Source: Paenibacillus luteus (GTDB taxonomy: Bacteria; Bacillota; Bacilli; Paenibacillales; Paenibacillaceae). From it: DNA of 64,000 nucleotides. The position numbers were made by a program, and so were the translations under genes. Location of the stretch: positions 248,001-312,000 of the forward strand of contig NZ_SKCD01000022.1 in assembly GCF_006542765.1 (NCBI RefSeq), written 5' to 3'. This document shows, one piece after another, positions 1 through 9,722 of the stretch. Positions within the stretch are counted from its first letter, which is position 1; every line of letters begins with the position of its first letter. A model generated the notes under the pieces. The model saw only the letters and a list, made by a program, of their open reading frames with translations, searched no databases and was not told the origin of the DNA.

Positions 1-1325
1 GCTTGTCTTATAATAATTCTCGCTACACTTAATTCTTGGATAATTTCCTCTCTGTTGCTATCACTGTATCCGTTAATTTTTATAATGCCCAAATAGCCGT
101 ACTCGCCTTTAACTTCAATGCCGGTTTGAGAAAACGCCGCGCCTATTTCTTGCTTAGAATGAATCTCGCCGACAAGCAGCCTTTTAATAAAAGCATCTCG
201 CAGCAGCGGAAGTTGGTCATCTAATTCCGTTTTCAGAAGCTTGTTACTTACGATTAAATTAGAGATATTGCCTGTAATGAAATCGTATTCGTTTCTCCCC
301 TTCCCTCTTTCTAGTCCGACCTGCTCACTAAACACAGTTAGCAAACGATTGATCGGAGCGCTATTGCGGTAAGCAAGAACCAGTCCAATTAATAGACCAA
401 GCAGTAAAGCAGCTGCGGTAAAAACTCCCGTCAAATATTTAATCTTATCCGCTTTCTCCATTAAAGATTTCTGAGGAATCCCTGCTGTATACACCCATCC
501 GCTCAGGTCGGATCGAATCGAAATTAGCAGCACCCCATCATGCATTCGTATCTTGTCCTCTGATTCTCCAGAAGGTATATTCGTTAGTTTTGTAATGTCC
601 TGTTCTTTAATTCCATTAGACACAAGAGTGTTGCTCTTGTTGTCGGTAATAAAAGACCAACCACCATATTGTTTGAAGATATTGCCTAGCAGATTACCAA
701 TCTTCTCCTCATCAATGAGCACTACTACGTTAGCCATCGGTTTATTAAAGCTATTCAGTGGAAGGGACTGTGCAAACGTGATGACGGTCGATTCTTGCTT
801 GTTTCGAATGAAAGGCCGCTGGGGAATAATTTCGTTTTGATGATTCTTGTTCAGTAGCGTCTCTTCCCACTGACTAAAAGTCATTCCTTTATAATGATTC
901 AGCTCAAAAAAGTGTTCAGGACGATGATATATCGATTTTGGCGTAATGATCACATTGTAATTACTCATGTATATATAGAAGTTGGATAGATAATCATTCG
1001 TTTGGCTGTAGCTAGTGATGTCGCGAGCCGTTTTCCATAAGCCATAGACATTATAACGATTGTCTTTTTTGCGTTCACTTATCAACTGGCGCAAATCCTC
1101 GTTAATCGCCAACTGTTTCGTAAAACCTTCCACCTCCGCAAATCTTTGCTCCAATATTTCTTTGGTCTGATTAAGAGTCATTAAGCTATTCTCTATGAAC
1201 ATGGATTCCGCGAAATTAAGTGACGTTCTGTACGAAGCATAACCTGCAATGAGTGGGATTAGCAGCACGATAACATATGATATCAAAAAATTTCTAAATA
1301 TCGGTGAGAAACTGTGCCATTTCAT
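1..1325 (-). CDS. Membrane-bound AraC-type transcriptional regulator, N-terminal part (cut by window start)
   Basis: About 441 codons are open to the window edge. The start at 1325 is preceded by GGGAGG with a 6-base spacer. The product begins MKWHSFSPIFRNFLISYVIV, giving a first membrane helix at about residues 10-30. A roughly 260-residue extracytoplasmic sensor region follows and includes the GWVYTAGIP stretch. A second hydrophobic helix, YLTGVFTAAALLLGLLIGLV, lies at about 295-318. The cytoplasmic part contains LLRDAFIKRLLVGEI, a sequence typical of the large Paenibacillus regulators that end in an AraC-type HTH. That C-terminal HTH is outside the window, so the family call rests on the architecture and the linker. 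A YesM-like sensor kinase is the alternative but is less likely, because no HAMP or dimerisation region follows the second helix. Confidence 0.75.
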   Translation of the reverse strand, partial: MKWHSFSPIFRNFLISYVIVLLIPLIAGYASYRTSLNFAESMFIENSLMTLNQTKEILEQRFAEVEGFTKQLAINEDLRQLISERKKDNRYNVYGLWKTARDITSYSQTNDYLSNFYIYMSNYNVIITPKSIYHRPEHFFELNHYKGMTFSQWEETLLNKNHQNEIIPQRPFIRNKQESTVITFAQSLPLNSFNKPMANVVVLIDEEKIGNLLGNIFKQYGGWSFITDNKSNTLVSNGIKEQDITKLTNIPSGESEDKIRMHDGVLLISIRSDLSGWVYTAGIPQKSLMEKADKIKYLTGVFTAAALLLGLLIGLVLAYRNSAPINRLLTVFSEQVGLERGKGRNEYDFITGNISNLIVSNKLLKTELDDQLPLLRDAFIKRLLVGEIHSKQEIGAAFSQTGIEVKGEYGYLGIIKINGYSDSNREEIIQELSVARIIIRQ

Positions 1326-1668
1326 AGAAATCCTCCCGGCGAGAAAGCGTATACAAATATAAAAAACTGAATCTTGAATGTATGTAATTTATAAAGGTTG
1401 TTTATCATTCGGATTTAGCATGGCTATCAAATGCGAAGAAATTCGGACTGGGGGAATTGAATTTTATTGAATATCTCTATAAATGCCATTATAACGCATT
1501 CACGTCTTTTTTTAAGCTTATAAGCAGAAAAACTTAAACTAGGGCTACGATGGAGGTGTTATTCCAAATCGGAGAATGTAAGGAGTGTCTCAAAACTCAG
1601 ATAACAAGCGGATACTTCACTATATAGTGAAGTATCCGCTTGTTTCATAAATATATAGTTGATTTTAC
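1326..1668. other. Intergenic region between two minus-strand genes
   Basis: This stretch holds the upstream region of the membrane AraC regulator and the perfect palindrome at 1603-1644. Otherwise it is AT-rich, and I see no open frame with a ribosome binding site and no recognisable RNA gene. Confidence 0.6.
1603..1644 (-). terminator. Perfect palindromic hairpin after the GH78 gene
   Basis: AACAAGCGGATACTTCAC and its exact complement flank TATATA, which is itself self-complementary, so all 42 bases form one palindrome. It lies 25 bases past the GH78 stop codon. There is no clear T-run outside the stem on the minus strand (ATCTGAGTTTTG follows), so termination is likely but not textbook. 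Confidence 0.65.
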
Positions 1669-4392
1669 CTAGATTGGAGAATGAAACGAATACGTACCCG
1701 AACCCACTCGTACGAATAAATGTCCGTTGTTTTCCCCAATAACCTCAATATCCGAAATGGATTTAATTAATCTATCGTTCTCTTTGATGTTACAAGCATC
1801 TATGGTAGAGACAGCAACAACAACGGATGCCGATACTGGAACCGTCAAATGTAAAGCCAACGTTCCATTTACTTCTTTTTTCCATAAAACATCCAGCTTT
1901 CCTTGCGGCAATACTTGCCAGGCTTTAACCCAGTCTACCCCTTCCGCCAAATAAGGTTTGATAAGGAGTGCATGCTCTTTAGTCCCATCATAATCAATTG
2001 AAATGCCCGCAAGAGAGGAATAAAACCATTCTTCAATATGTCCCATCATAAAATGATTCTGCGAATGACCATCTGTTGGTCCATCCCAATATTCCGTCAA
2101 GCTAGAAGCTCCGTGTGCCACTTGATAAGCGTAATAAGGCTTCTTCGTCTGTTCTAGCATTTTTTGAATGATGTCTGAACGATCCTTGCGTGTTAGAGCC
2201 AGTAGCGTAAACCTATGCCCAATCTCGCCACTCGTAATCGCATAATCGCCTTGCTTCAGATCCAAGGTAAGCGCTTCAAGTGCTGACGCCTCCGTCTCAG
2301 GCGTTGTAAGTCCAACTGCAAGAGGAACAGAGTTCGACGTCTGCGTGCCCGTAGCAAAAGACTTCTGCTCCACATTGTACCACTCTCGCTCGAATGCCCC
2401 TTTTATTTCATTGGCGAGATGCTCATAATGATGCGCATCCTGCTCTTTGCCGAGCAAATGAGCAATCTTGGACATTATGATGCAATCGTAATAAAAAATG
2501 GCCGTTGCCGTAATCCCGATAGGTGTGCGATCAGAAGCGCCGTCAAGATTTTGCCAAATATTCCCCCAATCCCCTAGCCCATGGCGCACGATATGATCGG
2601 ATGATTTGGATTGCAAATATTCCACATAACGTTTCATCGAATCATAATGCTCTGACAAAACGCGAAGATCGCCCTTATACCATTTATAGTAGTACCAAGG
2701 AGCGATGATGTATGCGCTTCCCCATTCAGGAGAATCTCGAAAACCATCCTCAAAGACAACATACTCAGGCGCGATGTCTGGCACAAGACCATCTGTCGTC
2801 TGCGCTTCTCTCATATCCTTAAACATCTTTAAATATAAAGAGGAGAGATCATAATTGTACATAATAGATGGCCCCATTAGATGGGACTCCTCCAGCCAAC
2901 CAAGCTTCTCACGGTGGGGGCAATCGGTTAGCACACTTTTAATATTACTTAGAACTGCTTGCATAATGAGCTTATGAATGCCGTTCCAATCGTCTCTTGA
3001 GCATTCGAAGCCGCCAGTCGAAATTAATTCCGGATAAATCATCTCGCCCAGCATCTCGAACACGACCGGCTTTGAGTTTTGGCTGGCATCTGGATTTGAC
3101 GGTAAGCTCACTTCAACACCCTCAATTTGAACATATCTAAAGCCATCATAACTAAACCTCGGATACCAAATCTCTTCTCCCTCGCCCTTTAATGTGTAGG
3201 AAAAAGAACGTGGGGCTCCCGTATATTCCTGACTTACTTTGCCTTGCTCATCCAACAATTCTCCAGGTACCAAACTGATCTTCGTTCCGCGGTTGCCTTG
3301 TATCCGAAGATGGGGCCTACCAGAGAAATTCACACCAAAGTCATATACAAACACATCAGGTGATGGCTGTGTAATAAGTTTTACTTCATATGTCTTCATG
3401 ACTTTGTTAGGCGGAAATGGGTAGGAGCGGAGTTTGCCTTTAGGCGGTGAAACTAATGCTGTTCTAGCCCACTTTCCTGCTGGTTTGAAATGCGGCATAT
3501 CCCAGCCTTGCTCCTCCAGCCTTGCATCGTAATCTTCTCCTCCATACACGCAGGAGAAGTAAATGGGGCCAGGCGCCATCTCCCATTCGGGGCCACTAGA
3601 GATCTGTATAGTCTCTCCATTGTCCAGTTCAATCTCAAGCTGCATAATGGCTTTCGGCAGGCCATAGCTGCCTGTGAATTTCGTATAACGTGTACCTGTT
3701 ATGTTATAGAATCCATTGCCAAGCATGATTCCAATTGCATTGCTGCCGCTGCGAATATGTTCCGTGACGTCGTATGTGCAGTAAAGACAGGTATGATCAT
3801 AGTCGGTCCAGCCTGGCTCCAACACATTGTCCGTTACCGAATCGCCATTTATACGCAGCTCAAATTGGCCCAGACCGCATATATAAGCAGTGGCCCGAAC
3901 GACAGTTTGGGCAATTTCGAATTCATGCCGAAGCAGCGGCATAGGCACGGTGTCGGAGGAACTGCCTTCTTCTGTCCAAGCTAGGGCGGTCGGCTCTGTA
4001 AGCCCAATCCACTCAGCCTTCCAATCACCAGGATGTATCAATCCCATACTCCATGAAGCTGCTTTGCTCCATTCGCTATCTCGCCCGCTTCCATCGCGAA
4101 TCCGTACCTTCCAGTAGTAACGAGCTCCACTCTTAAGCTCGTGGCCGTTATAGGTAATGGATGTATGTTCACCTGAGATTATAAACCCGCTGTCCCACAT
4201 ATCTGCTTTCTCCGGTTCCAGATCGTCCGGCAGACTTGCGACTAAAATATGATATCCCGCCTGGAATAAACTACGTTCCGTCGAATCGTTGTTGAATTTC
4301 CAGCTCAATGCTGGATGGCTTGCTTCCAAACCAAGTGGATTGGATGCATGCTCCGTTTGTAAGGAAATAACTTCTATTGGACTTATAGGCAT
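1669..4392 (-). CDS. Alpha-L-rhamnosidase, glycoside hydrolase family 78
   Basis: This 907-residue protein would release terminal alpha-L-rhamnose from oligosaccharides or glycosides. The start is ATG 4392, preceded by GGGAGGAATAATC; an upstream in-frame start at 4452 would run through a hairpin and lacks a ribosome site. The N-terminal 120 residues (SPIEVISLQTEHASNPLG, then YYWKVRIRDGSGRDSEWS) form the Fn3-like domain usual in this family. The catalytic (alpha/alpha)6 region carries DCPHREKLGWLEESHLMG, the acidic cluster around the general acid, and a later SLTEYWDG motif. No signal peptide is seen, so the enzyme should be cytoplasmic and act on imported sugar. It is the last gene of the unit encoding a binding protein, sensor kinase and regulator, which suggests a rhamnose-containing substrate for that transporter. 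Linkage specificity cannot be read from sequence. Confidence 0.9.
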   Translation of the reverse strand: MPISPIEVISLQTEHASNPLGLEASHPALSWKFNNDSTERSLFQAGYHILVASLPDDLEPEKADMWDSGFIISGEHTSITYNGHELKSGARYYWKVRIRDGSGRDSEWSKAASWSMGLIHPGDWKAEWIGLTEPTALAWTEEGSSSDTVPMPLLRHEFEIAQTVVRATAYICGLGQFELRINGDSVTDNVLEPGWTDYDHTCLYCTYDVTEHIRSGSNAIGIMLGNGFYNITGTRYTKFTGSYGLPKAIMQLEIELDNGETIQISSGPEWEMAPGPIYFSCVYGGEDYDARLEEQGWDMPHFKPAGKWARTALVSPPKGKLRSYPFPPNKVMKTYEVKLITQPSPDVFVYDFGVNFSGRPHLRIQGNRGTKISLVPGELLDEQGKVSQEYTGAPRSFSYTLKGEGEEIWYPRFSYDGFRYVQIEGVEVSLPSNPDASQNSKPVVFEMLGEMIYPELISTGGFECSRDDWNGIHKLIMQAVLSNIKSVLTDCPHREKLGWLEESHLMGPSIMYNYDLSSLYLKMFKDMREAQTTDGLVPDIAPEYVVFEDGFRDSPEWGSAYIIAPWYYYKWYKGDLRVLSEHYDSMKRYVEYLQSKSSDHIVRHGLGDWGNIWQNLDGASDRTPIGITATAIFYYDCIIMSKIAHLLGKEQDAHHYEHLANEIKGAFEREWYNVEQKSFATGTQTSNSVPLAVGLTTPETEASALEALTLDLKQGDYAITSGEIGHRFTLLALTRKDRSDIIQKMLEQTKKPYYAYQVAHGASSLTEYWDGPTDGHSQNHFMMGHIEEWFYSSLAGISIDYDGTKEHALLIKPYLAEGVDWVKAWQVLPQGKLDVLWKKEVNGTLALHLTVPVSASVVVAVSTIDACNIKENDRLIKSISDIEVIGENNGHLFVRVGSGTYSFHSPI

Positions 4393-4421
4393 GATTATTC
4401 CTCCCAGTATCAATAAATATA

Positions 4422-4445
4422 GCCACTGGTATTGATACCAGTGGC
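4422..4445 (-). terminator. Hairpin between binding-protein and rhamnosidase genes
   Basis: GCCACTGGTAT and ATACCAGTGGC are exact inverted repeats separated by two bases, between the binding-protein stop (4469) and the GH78 start (4392). The minus strand continues TATATTTATTG, a weak T-tail. It probably attenuates read-through or protects the 3' end of the more abundant binding-protein mRNA rather than fully terminating. Confidence 0.55.
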
Positions 4446-4468
4446 ATCCCATTATTAATTAAACAAGC

Positions 4469-6145
4469 CTACTTCTTTAACGCTTCATTGACTTCTTGCG
4501 TAATTTGATCGCCGCCAAGCTTCTTCCAATTTTCAACGAATTTATCAAACTCATCGATCGATACAGCGCCATAGATAATTTTCGTAAACGTTTCCAGCTC
4601 AAGCTTATCTAAGGTTGCTTTCTTGCTATCCATCGTCTTGGTATTCGCGAAAATATAGTCATTCGCGATCGTTAGATTATGATCCATGTAATCTTTCAGT
4701 ACGCCTTGAGAGCTTTCCGGACCGAAGATCCGCTCGTTCCACCATTGTGTCATATCTCCAGCCCGATATTTAAGAATCCCATCATAATAGCCCTTCTCTT
4801 CCGTGTTCAGCTTAGATGGATCATTAGCTTTAAGCGCTTCCGACACATTTATTTGCGCTTTCACGTTTTTATTCGGAGGGAGCACGGAAACGACTGCTGC
4901 ATGCCAGGCTTGATCACTTTCACCGGTGTACTTTTTACGCTCCGTTACAGAGCTCTCTCCGTACATTTTCTCCACCTGGAAATTTAGCAATTTAATTAAT
5001 GCCTCTGGGTGCTCATAACCTTTACGAACGACGTAAGCATTCGAATTCGGTGCAGGCGTCTGCGCATAAGCCGTTTCAGCGTCGATTGAAACTACCGGAT
5101 AGGCCTTCCAGTCAGCTTCCTTATTCGTCTTAATGACTTCGCCGATATTGAACGGCGCGTACATCGGTCCGAAAATCATGCCAGCTTTTCCCGAGTTCAC
5201 AGTCTCAAGCGCTTTATCAATGTCTTTTGTACCAAATTCCGGATCAATGACACCCTCTTTGTAAAATTGCTGCAGTTGAGCCAATGCTTCTTTCACTTCA
5301 GGCTGAATGCTGCTGTACACATAGCTGCTGCCTGAAGTATCCTTCACCCAGCTTCCCAATTGAGCATGGTAACCGTTGAAGAAGGATGTCGGCTGAAGCA
5401 TCCAATCTTGATGAAGACCTTTAGCTATGACAAATCCAAATGTATTGTTCTTTTTGTCGCCATCGGGATCATTATTCGTAAATGCTTTTGCAATAGCAAT
5501 GACATCTTGCATCGTCTTCGGTGCTTCCAAATTCAGCTTCTTCAACCAGTCTTGGCGAATCCAGATCATTGGAGCAGAATCTAGCACACCGGTATAGTTA
5601 GCAATCGCATAAAGTTTATTATCAAATGTAACTGCTTTCATACCCAACTTGTCATCCGCTTCAACCATGCTCCTCAAGAGAGGGGACGCATAGGTCTCGT
5701 AAACGCTCGTCAGATCTTCCACTTTATCTGCTTCAATTAGCTGTTTTAATTGCGTGCCATTGACACTCATTAAATCCGGCAAATCTCCACCAGCCAGTGT
5801 GACATTCATTTTATCGCCGAAATTAGCGGTCGGCACAACCCAATCATAAGTCACTTTAATGCCCAGCTCATCTTCATACCCTTTTGTCCAAACATTATTT
5901 TCTACAGTCTCGCCTTCAGGCAGAAAACTCTTGGATGAATCGTCTTTGACGGCCGTAAGTGCAATCGGCGGATCATACTTTGACAGAGGACCAGTATCCG
6001 CAGGAGCATTCGCTGAAGGATTGTCTGGACTATTGCTTGGATTGACTTCCTTGTTCGAATTGTTGCTGCATGCCGCTACCAACACTAATGAAGCAACGAC
6101 TAGCAGGGCAATCCATTTTACACGCTTATTTTTTTTTGTTTGCAC
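4469..6145 (-). CDS. Extracellular sugar-binding lipoprotein of an Lpl-type ABC transporter
   Basis: This 558-residue family 1 solute-binding lipoprotein captures an oligosaccharide for the permeases at 9723-11534. It begins at GTG 6145 with GGGAGGG upstream. A basic n-region and hydrophobic stretch lead to the lipobox LVAAC, with Cys26 as the lipid anchor, followed by a Ser/Asn/Pro-rich linker. The mature part has typical binding-protein features: FGDKMNVTLAGGDLPDLM, then WIRQDWLKKLNLEAPKTMQD, and NNDPDGDKKNNTFGFV, which resembles a calcium-binding loop in LplA-type proteins. It is clearly paralogous to the binding protein at 58936-60612 (QLKQL-DLTSVYETYASP here, QLRQL-DLTSVYEQYAAP there). 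It sits downstream of the response regulator and upstream of GH78. The ligand is unknown; the neighbour suggests rhamnosylated oligosaccharides. Confidence 0.9.
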   Translation of the reverse strand: MQTKKNKRVKWIALLVVASLVLVAACSNNSNKEVNPSNSPDNPSANAPADTGPLSKYDPPIALTAVKDDSSKSFLPEGETVENNVWTKGYEDELGIKVTYDWVVPTANFGDKMNVTLAGGDLPDLMSVNGTQLKQLIEADKVEDLTSVYETYASPLLRSMVEADDKLGMKAVTFDNKLYAIANYTGVLDSAPMIWIRQDWLKKLNLEAPKTMQDVIAIAKAFTNNDPDGDKKNNTFGFVIAKGLHQDWMLQPTSFFNGYHAQLGSWVKDTSGSSYVYSSIQPEVKEALAQLQQFYKEGVIDPEFGTKDIDKALETVNSGKAGMIFGPMYAPFNIGEVIKTNKEADWKAYPVVSIDAETAYAQTPAPNSNAYVVRKGYEHPEALIKLLNFQVEKMYGESSVTERKKYTGESDQAWHAAVVSVLPPNKNVKAQINVSEALKANDPSKLNTEEKGYYDGILKYRAGDMTQWWNERIFGPESSQGVLKDYMDHNLTIANDYIFANTKTMDSKKATLDKLELETFTKIIYGAVSIDEFDKFVENWKKLGGDQITQEVNEALKK

Positions 6146-6246
6146 GCTTTAAACCCTCCCAATGGTTGAATAACTTTCTTCTTTTATTGTAGGGTTTGAC
6201 CAATCAATCCTGATAGTGGGCTGAGTTGACTTCAGGTATCTTCTGT

Positions 6247-7917
6247 TTACTTTTTCTCGGACATAAGGTCCCGGTATTCATTTGGCGTGCACTTCATCGC
6301 TTTCTTGAAAAATCTAAAAAAATAATGGGGGTCAGTAAAGCCCAGCTTCGAAGAAATATCATGAATTTTCAGCGTGCTGGAACTGAGTAATTCCTTCGCT
6401 TTCTCTATCTTCAAGCGGTTAATATAGTCGGATATCGATTCGCCGGTATGTTTCTTGTACCATCTGGATAAGTATGAGGGATTGAGTGCTACTTTCTCGG
6501 CAATTCGGGTCAATGACAGGTCATCTTCCAGATGGGTATGAATATAGTGATGGACAATGGCTAGCATCGGCAAATCGTCTTCGACGAGCTTGCCTTCCCA
6601 ATAGCCTCGTTCAAGAATAAGATTGATCCATCTCTGAAATACATGTAATGCTCTCATCCACACAATCTGGGCATCAAATCGTAGAAATAAAAACCAATCC
6701 TCCCGATTCCTTGCATGTTCCTTAAGGTTTAAGGCATCAATGGCCATCAATAAATGATTGGAAACACCATGCAAAATTTGCATTTTGTCGAACGGGTCTT
6801 CTGGTCCTTCCTCTCTATAAATGCTACAAAAATCTTTAAAATGCCTTTCCACCTCCAAACGATCACCTTTCATTAACGCTTGAAATATCAATTGCATGCA
6901 CTGTATAGCAGCTTTTTTGTGATCCCGTTCTTTATCTACATTATCCGTAGAGTCCTGGTTATTCAGAGGGACCAACATCCACTTCTCCATTCCCGCGCTT
7001 GGTCCTTGTAATAATGCCAATTGAAGTCTACTAACGGTTTTGGAAGCTTGTCCCCAATCTACAAAACGGTCGATCAGCGCAACCGATACCGATATATTCA
7101 AATATTGCCGGCACGCTTCCTGGAACGTTTCGAGTGTACCATGAATAAAACGAAGCAAGTGATATTCGTTCTCCTTCATGCTCAAGAACCAGTCTGCCGA
7201 TTGCATGAAACATACCAAAGATGTTTGGTCAATATCTGTACATTTAATATTAGCCTTTTCCCCTAGCAGCTCTTCTGCAATGTTGCCAATTCCGTACATC
7301 ATTAATCTACGGTCTTCATCTCCCTCGTATTTCCCCCAATCCTCGACCGTAATGGCTGCTAAAAGGATAGATTTCTCCATACGAAATGGCAGTTGCAGCG
7401 TATCAAAGGCAGCTTGCTCCAAACGGGCTGAACCATGAGCGGATTGAAGTATATCCTTCAGCAATTGATTTTGTAGGCCGGTTATCACTTTTGGCATCTT
7501 TTCCTTTAAGAGCACCCTCTGATGGCTAATCTCCAGTTCATCCTGTACAAGCTGGGTAGCACGCAAGACGGTCTCTTTAATTCGGTCCATCCCTTCTGTC
7601 TTCAGTAAATAATCTACGACGACAGGGCTTCTTATCGCTTGATGGGCATATTCAAATTCATTATGCCCGGTAAGTAAAACAACTTTGCAGCGTGACCATT
7701 TCGTCTCAATTTCTTTCACGAGCTCCAGCCCATTCATGAACGGCATACATACATCGCTCAGAACGACATCCACTTTCACCTCATCGAGCCAATCCATCGC
7801 TTCCGAAGTCGTATAGGCTTTCAGTACATCCAAATCATAACGACTTTCTTTTAAAAAATATTCGTAAAGACCATCCACGATATGCGCTTCATCGTCAACG
7901 ATCAGAAGTCGGAACAT
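6247..7917 (-). CDS. YesN-like response regulator with AraC-type DNA-binding domain
   Basis: This 556-residue regulator is phosphorylated by the kinase encoded just upstream and should activate the neighbouring transport genes. The start is ATG 7917 with GAGGTGG seven bases upstream, so its first 23 bases overlap the kinase 3' end, indicating translational coupling. The receiver domain (about 1-125) has VDDE at 7-10, the phosphoacceptor Asp55 in VVLSDVCMP, TGH, and the conserved Lys in YLLKTEG. A long middle region of about 310 residues has no recognised motif. The C-terminal 100 residues hold two AraC helix-turn-helix motifs (LTRIAEKVALNPSYLSRWYK and IHDISSKLGFTDPHYFFRFF). All catalytic receiver residues appear intact. 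It is paralogous to the regulator at 55472-57100. Confidence 0.9.
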   Translation of the reverse strand: MFRLLIVDDEAHIVDGLYEYFLKESRYDLDVLKAYTTSEAMDWLDEVKVDVVLSDVCMPFMNGLELVKEIETKWSRCKVVLLTGHNEFEYAHQAIRSPVVVDYLLKTEGMDRIKETVLRATQLVQDELEISHQRVLLKEKMPKVITGLQNQLLKDILQSAHGSARLEQAAFDTLQLPFRMEKSILLAAITVEDWGKYEGDEDRRLMMYGIGNIAEELLGEKANIKCTDIDQTSLVCFMQSADWFLSMKENEYHLLRFIHGTLETFQEACRQYLNISVSVALIDRFVDWGQASKTVSRLQLALLQGPSAGMEKWMLVPLNNQDSTDNVDKERDHKKAAIQCMQLIFQALMKGDRLEVERHFKDFCSIYREEGPEDPFDKMQILHGVSNHLLMAIDALNLKEHARNREDWFLFLRFDAQIVWMRALHVFQRWINLILERGYWEGKLVEDDLPMLAIVHHYIHTHLEDDLSLTRIAEKVALNPSYLSRWYKKHTGESISDYINRLKIEKAKELLSSSTLKIHDISSKLGFTDPHYFFRFFKKAMKCTPNEYRDLMSEKK

Positions 7918-9658
7918 CTGTCTCCACCTCTTCAATTGGAATTTTTATTTCTACCCTCATGCCTCCCCATTCGCTTCTGGATATCGAAATGCCATAGGGA
8001 GCACCATAACGAATAACAATTCTTTTATGCACGTTCAAAAGCCCAGTGATTTCCTTGTGGGTAGAAAATATCGAGGCATCGTTAAGCATACGCGTTAATT
8101 CAGCAAGCCTCGAATCCGTTAAGTTCTCTCCGTTGTCATCAACAATGATGCTTGCACTGTTCTCCTGTGAATGAAAGCTCAGCCTCAGTAGCCCTTTGCT
8201 CTTGTTTTCTTTCACCCCGTGCTCAAAAACGTTTTCTGCGATTGGCTGGAGGATTAACCTTGGAATACGAATTCGTTGGAGCGACTTCGGGATCTTTTCA
8301 TAGATAATTGATATTCTTGGCGCAAACCGGATTTCTTGTAAAGACATATAGTTAATGACATGTACGACATCTTCCTCCAAATTAACGTCCTGCGCTGCGT
8401 TCCGGGTAATATATTGAAAGTATTGACCCAAATAACCGGAAAATTCTTTAATGCCATCCACATCTTCGAGCTCTGCCATTTGCTTGATCGTAAAAAGGCT
8501 GTTATATAAAAAATGAGGTGTAATTTGTGACTGAAGCTGCTTTAACTCCGCATCCTGCGAACGAATTCGCTGCAAATAATTGTCCTTAATCAGCATATGC
8601 AATCGTTCAAGCATGTCATTAAACCTTGTATATAAAAAACCGAATTCATCTTTGCGATTATGCTTAATTTTCCCATTTTGTCCAAACTCCACTACTTTGA
8701 ATGCAGTAGTCAGCTTGCCTAGAGGCTGATAGATGAGTCTGATGATCCAATAAGAAAACAAGATGATGACGAAAAATGAAAAGAAAGTAATGATCCAAAG
8801 CCACCGGGTGTAAATTTCGATTGGCTGCTGCAGCGTAGACTTCGGAATAACTTCCGCAAGTTGAATACCAAATTCCTCATTATTAATCGTATAGACTCGG
8901 TTATTCTCCGTTTCCAATCGTCGAACATCATTAGGCAATTCCTTCGTCTCATTCCTGTCATCCGATAATAGAATACTAGTATCCGTTTCTGATAAGCCAT
9001 CGGAATTCAAATTAAATATTCCTTCGCCAAATAGAAGGGAAGCCCCTCCTGAACCCGTTTCTGTAAACCCATTTAATGTCCTGATCATTTCGTTAGCGTT
9101 AATCTTAAATGCAAGCAAAAAGTTAGGCTCCATCGAGCTATCCATCATATACGGAATACTCATTGTAAAATAAAGGCTTCCTTCATATAGAGAGATCGAG
9201 CTCTGTAAATTCCCTCTGCTGTCCAACAAGCCTTTCAATTCTTCTCCCCCATAATTCGAAATATAGGAGAGGGCGCTAATTTTTTTCCCAATCACAGGCA
9301 CATAATAAATGACGTCTTCAATATAAGGACTCGACTGCTGAACTTGACGCAATTTTCGATGAATTTCGTTCATTCGTACCGACACCTCATAGCCGTTCAA
9401 TACTGGATATTCAGCAGGGAAGCCTACCATTTCGTAATCATTGGAATATTCCGTAATGAGACTGGACATTCTCGTCATCTCGAATTCAAGGTGATTATAA
9501 TGAAATAACAGCTTGGAAATGTTTGACTTGTCAATTTCCTTCCGCATCTGTTCCGATCCGATGAAGGTTGACCATATCCCGAGTCCGTAAAGCGGAATAA
9601 TAACGAGAAAAAAAGCGATAAATAATTTTGTAAAAATAGAGTTCCATTGTATTTTCAC
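7895..9658 (-). CDS. YesM-like sensor histidine kinase
   Basis: This membrane kinase of about 587 residues is the partner of the response regulator that follows. The most likely start is GTG 9658, with GGGG six bases upstream; GTG 9670 and ATG 9664 are in-frame alternatives. A membrane helix (TKLFIAFFLVIIPLYGLGIW) opens the protein. A roughly 250-residue extracellular sensor domain follows, then a second helix (WLWIITFFSFFVIILFSYWI) and a HAMP-type segment ending in RKDEFGFLYTRFNDML. The His_kinase motif is QSQITPHFLYNSLF with the phospho-accepting His near residue 380. The ATP-binding domain has ILQPIAENVFEHG and a divergent G1 box (DNGEN). It probably senses an extracellular sugar, possibly through the binding protein. 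A terminator hairpin separates it from the permease gene upstream, so HK-RR-binding protein may have a separate level of expression. Confidence 0.9.
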   Translation of the reverse strand: MKIQWNSIFTKLFIAFFLVIIPLYGLGIWSTFIGSEQMRKEIDKSNISKLLFHYNHLEFEMTRMSSLITEYSNDYEMVGFPAEYPVLNGYEVSVRMNEIHRKLRQVQQSSPYIEDVIYYVPVIGKKISALSYISNYGGEELKGLLDSRGNLQSSISLYEGSLYFTMSIPYMMDSSMEPNFLLAFKINANEMIRTLNGFTETGSGGASLLFGEGIFNLNSDGLSETDTSILLSDDRNETKELPNDVRRLETENNRVYTINNEEFGIQLAEVIPKSTLQQPIEIYTRWLWIITFFSFFVIILFSYWIIRLIYQPLGKLTTAFKVVEFGQNGKIKHNRKDEFGFLYTRFNDMLERLHMLIKDNYLQRIRSQDAELKQLQSQITPHFLYNSLFTIKQMAELEDVDGIKEFSGYLGQYFQYITRNAAQDVNLEEDVVHVINYMSLQEIRFAPRISIIYEKIPKSLQRIRIPRLILQPIAENVFEHGVKENKSKGLLRLSFHSQENSASIIVDDNGENLTDSRLAELTRMLNDASIFSTHKEITGLLNVHKRIVIRYGAPYGISISRSEWGGMRVEIKIPIEEVETDVPTSDR

Positions 9659-9689
9659 GAGCATCCCCACTTATCAGAATACGACAAAA

Positions 9690-9706
9690 GAGCCGTAATA
9701 CGGCTC
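9690..9706 (-). terminator. Terminator after the permease pair
   Basis: On the minus strand GAGCCG-TATTA-CGGCTC is followed by TTTTG. It lies between the permease stop at 9723 and the kinase start, and would terminate or attenuate transcription from the permeases into the regulatory genes. Confidence 0.6.
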
Positions 9707-9722
9707 CTCGTTTTTTATGATT

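Noticed and set aside
4393-4452. N-terminal extension of the rhamnosidase
   Set aside because: It would translate the hairpin at 4422-4445 and bypass the strong GGGAGG site before ATG 4392.
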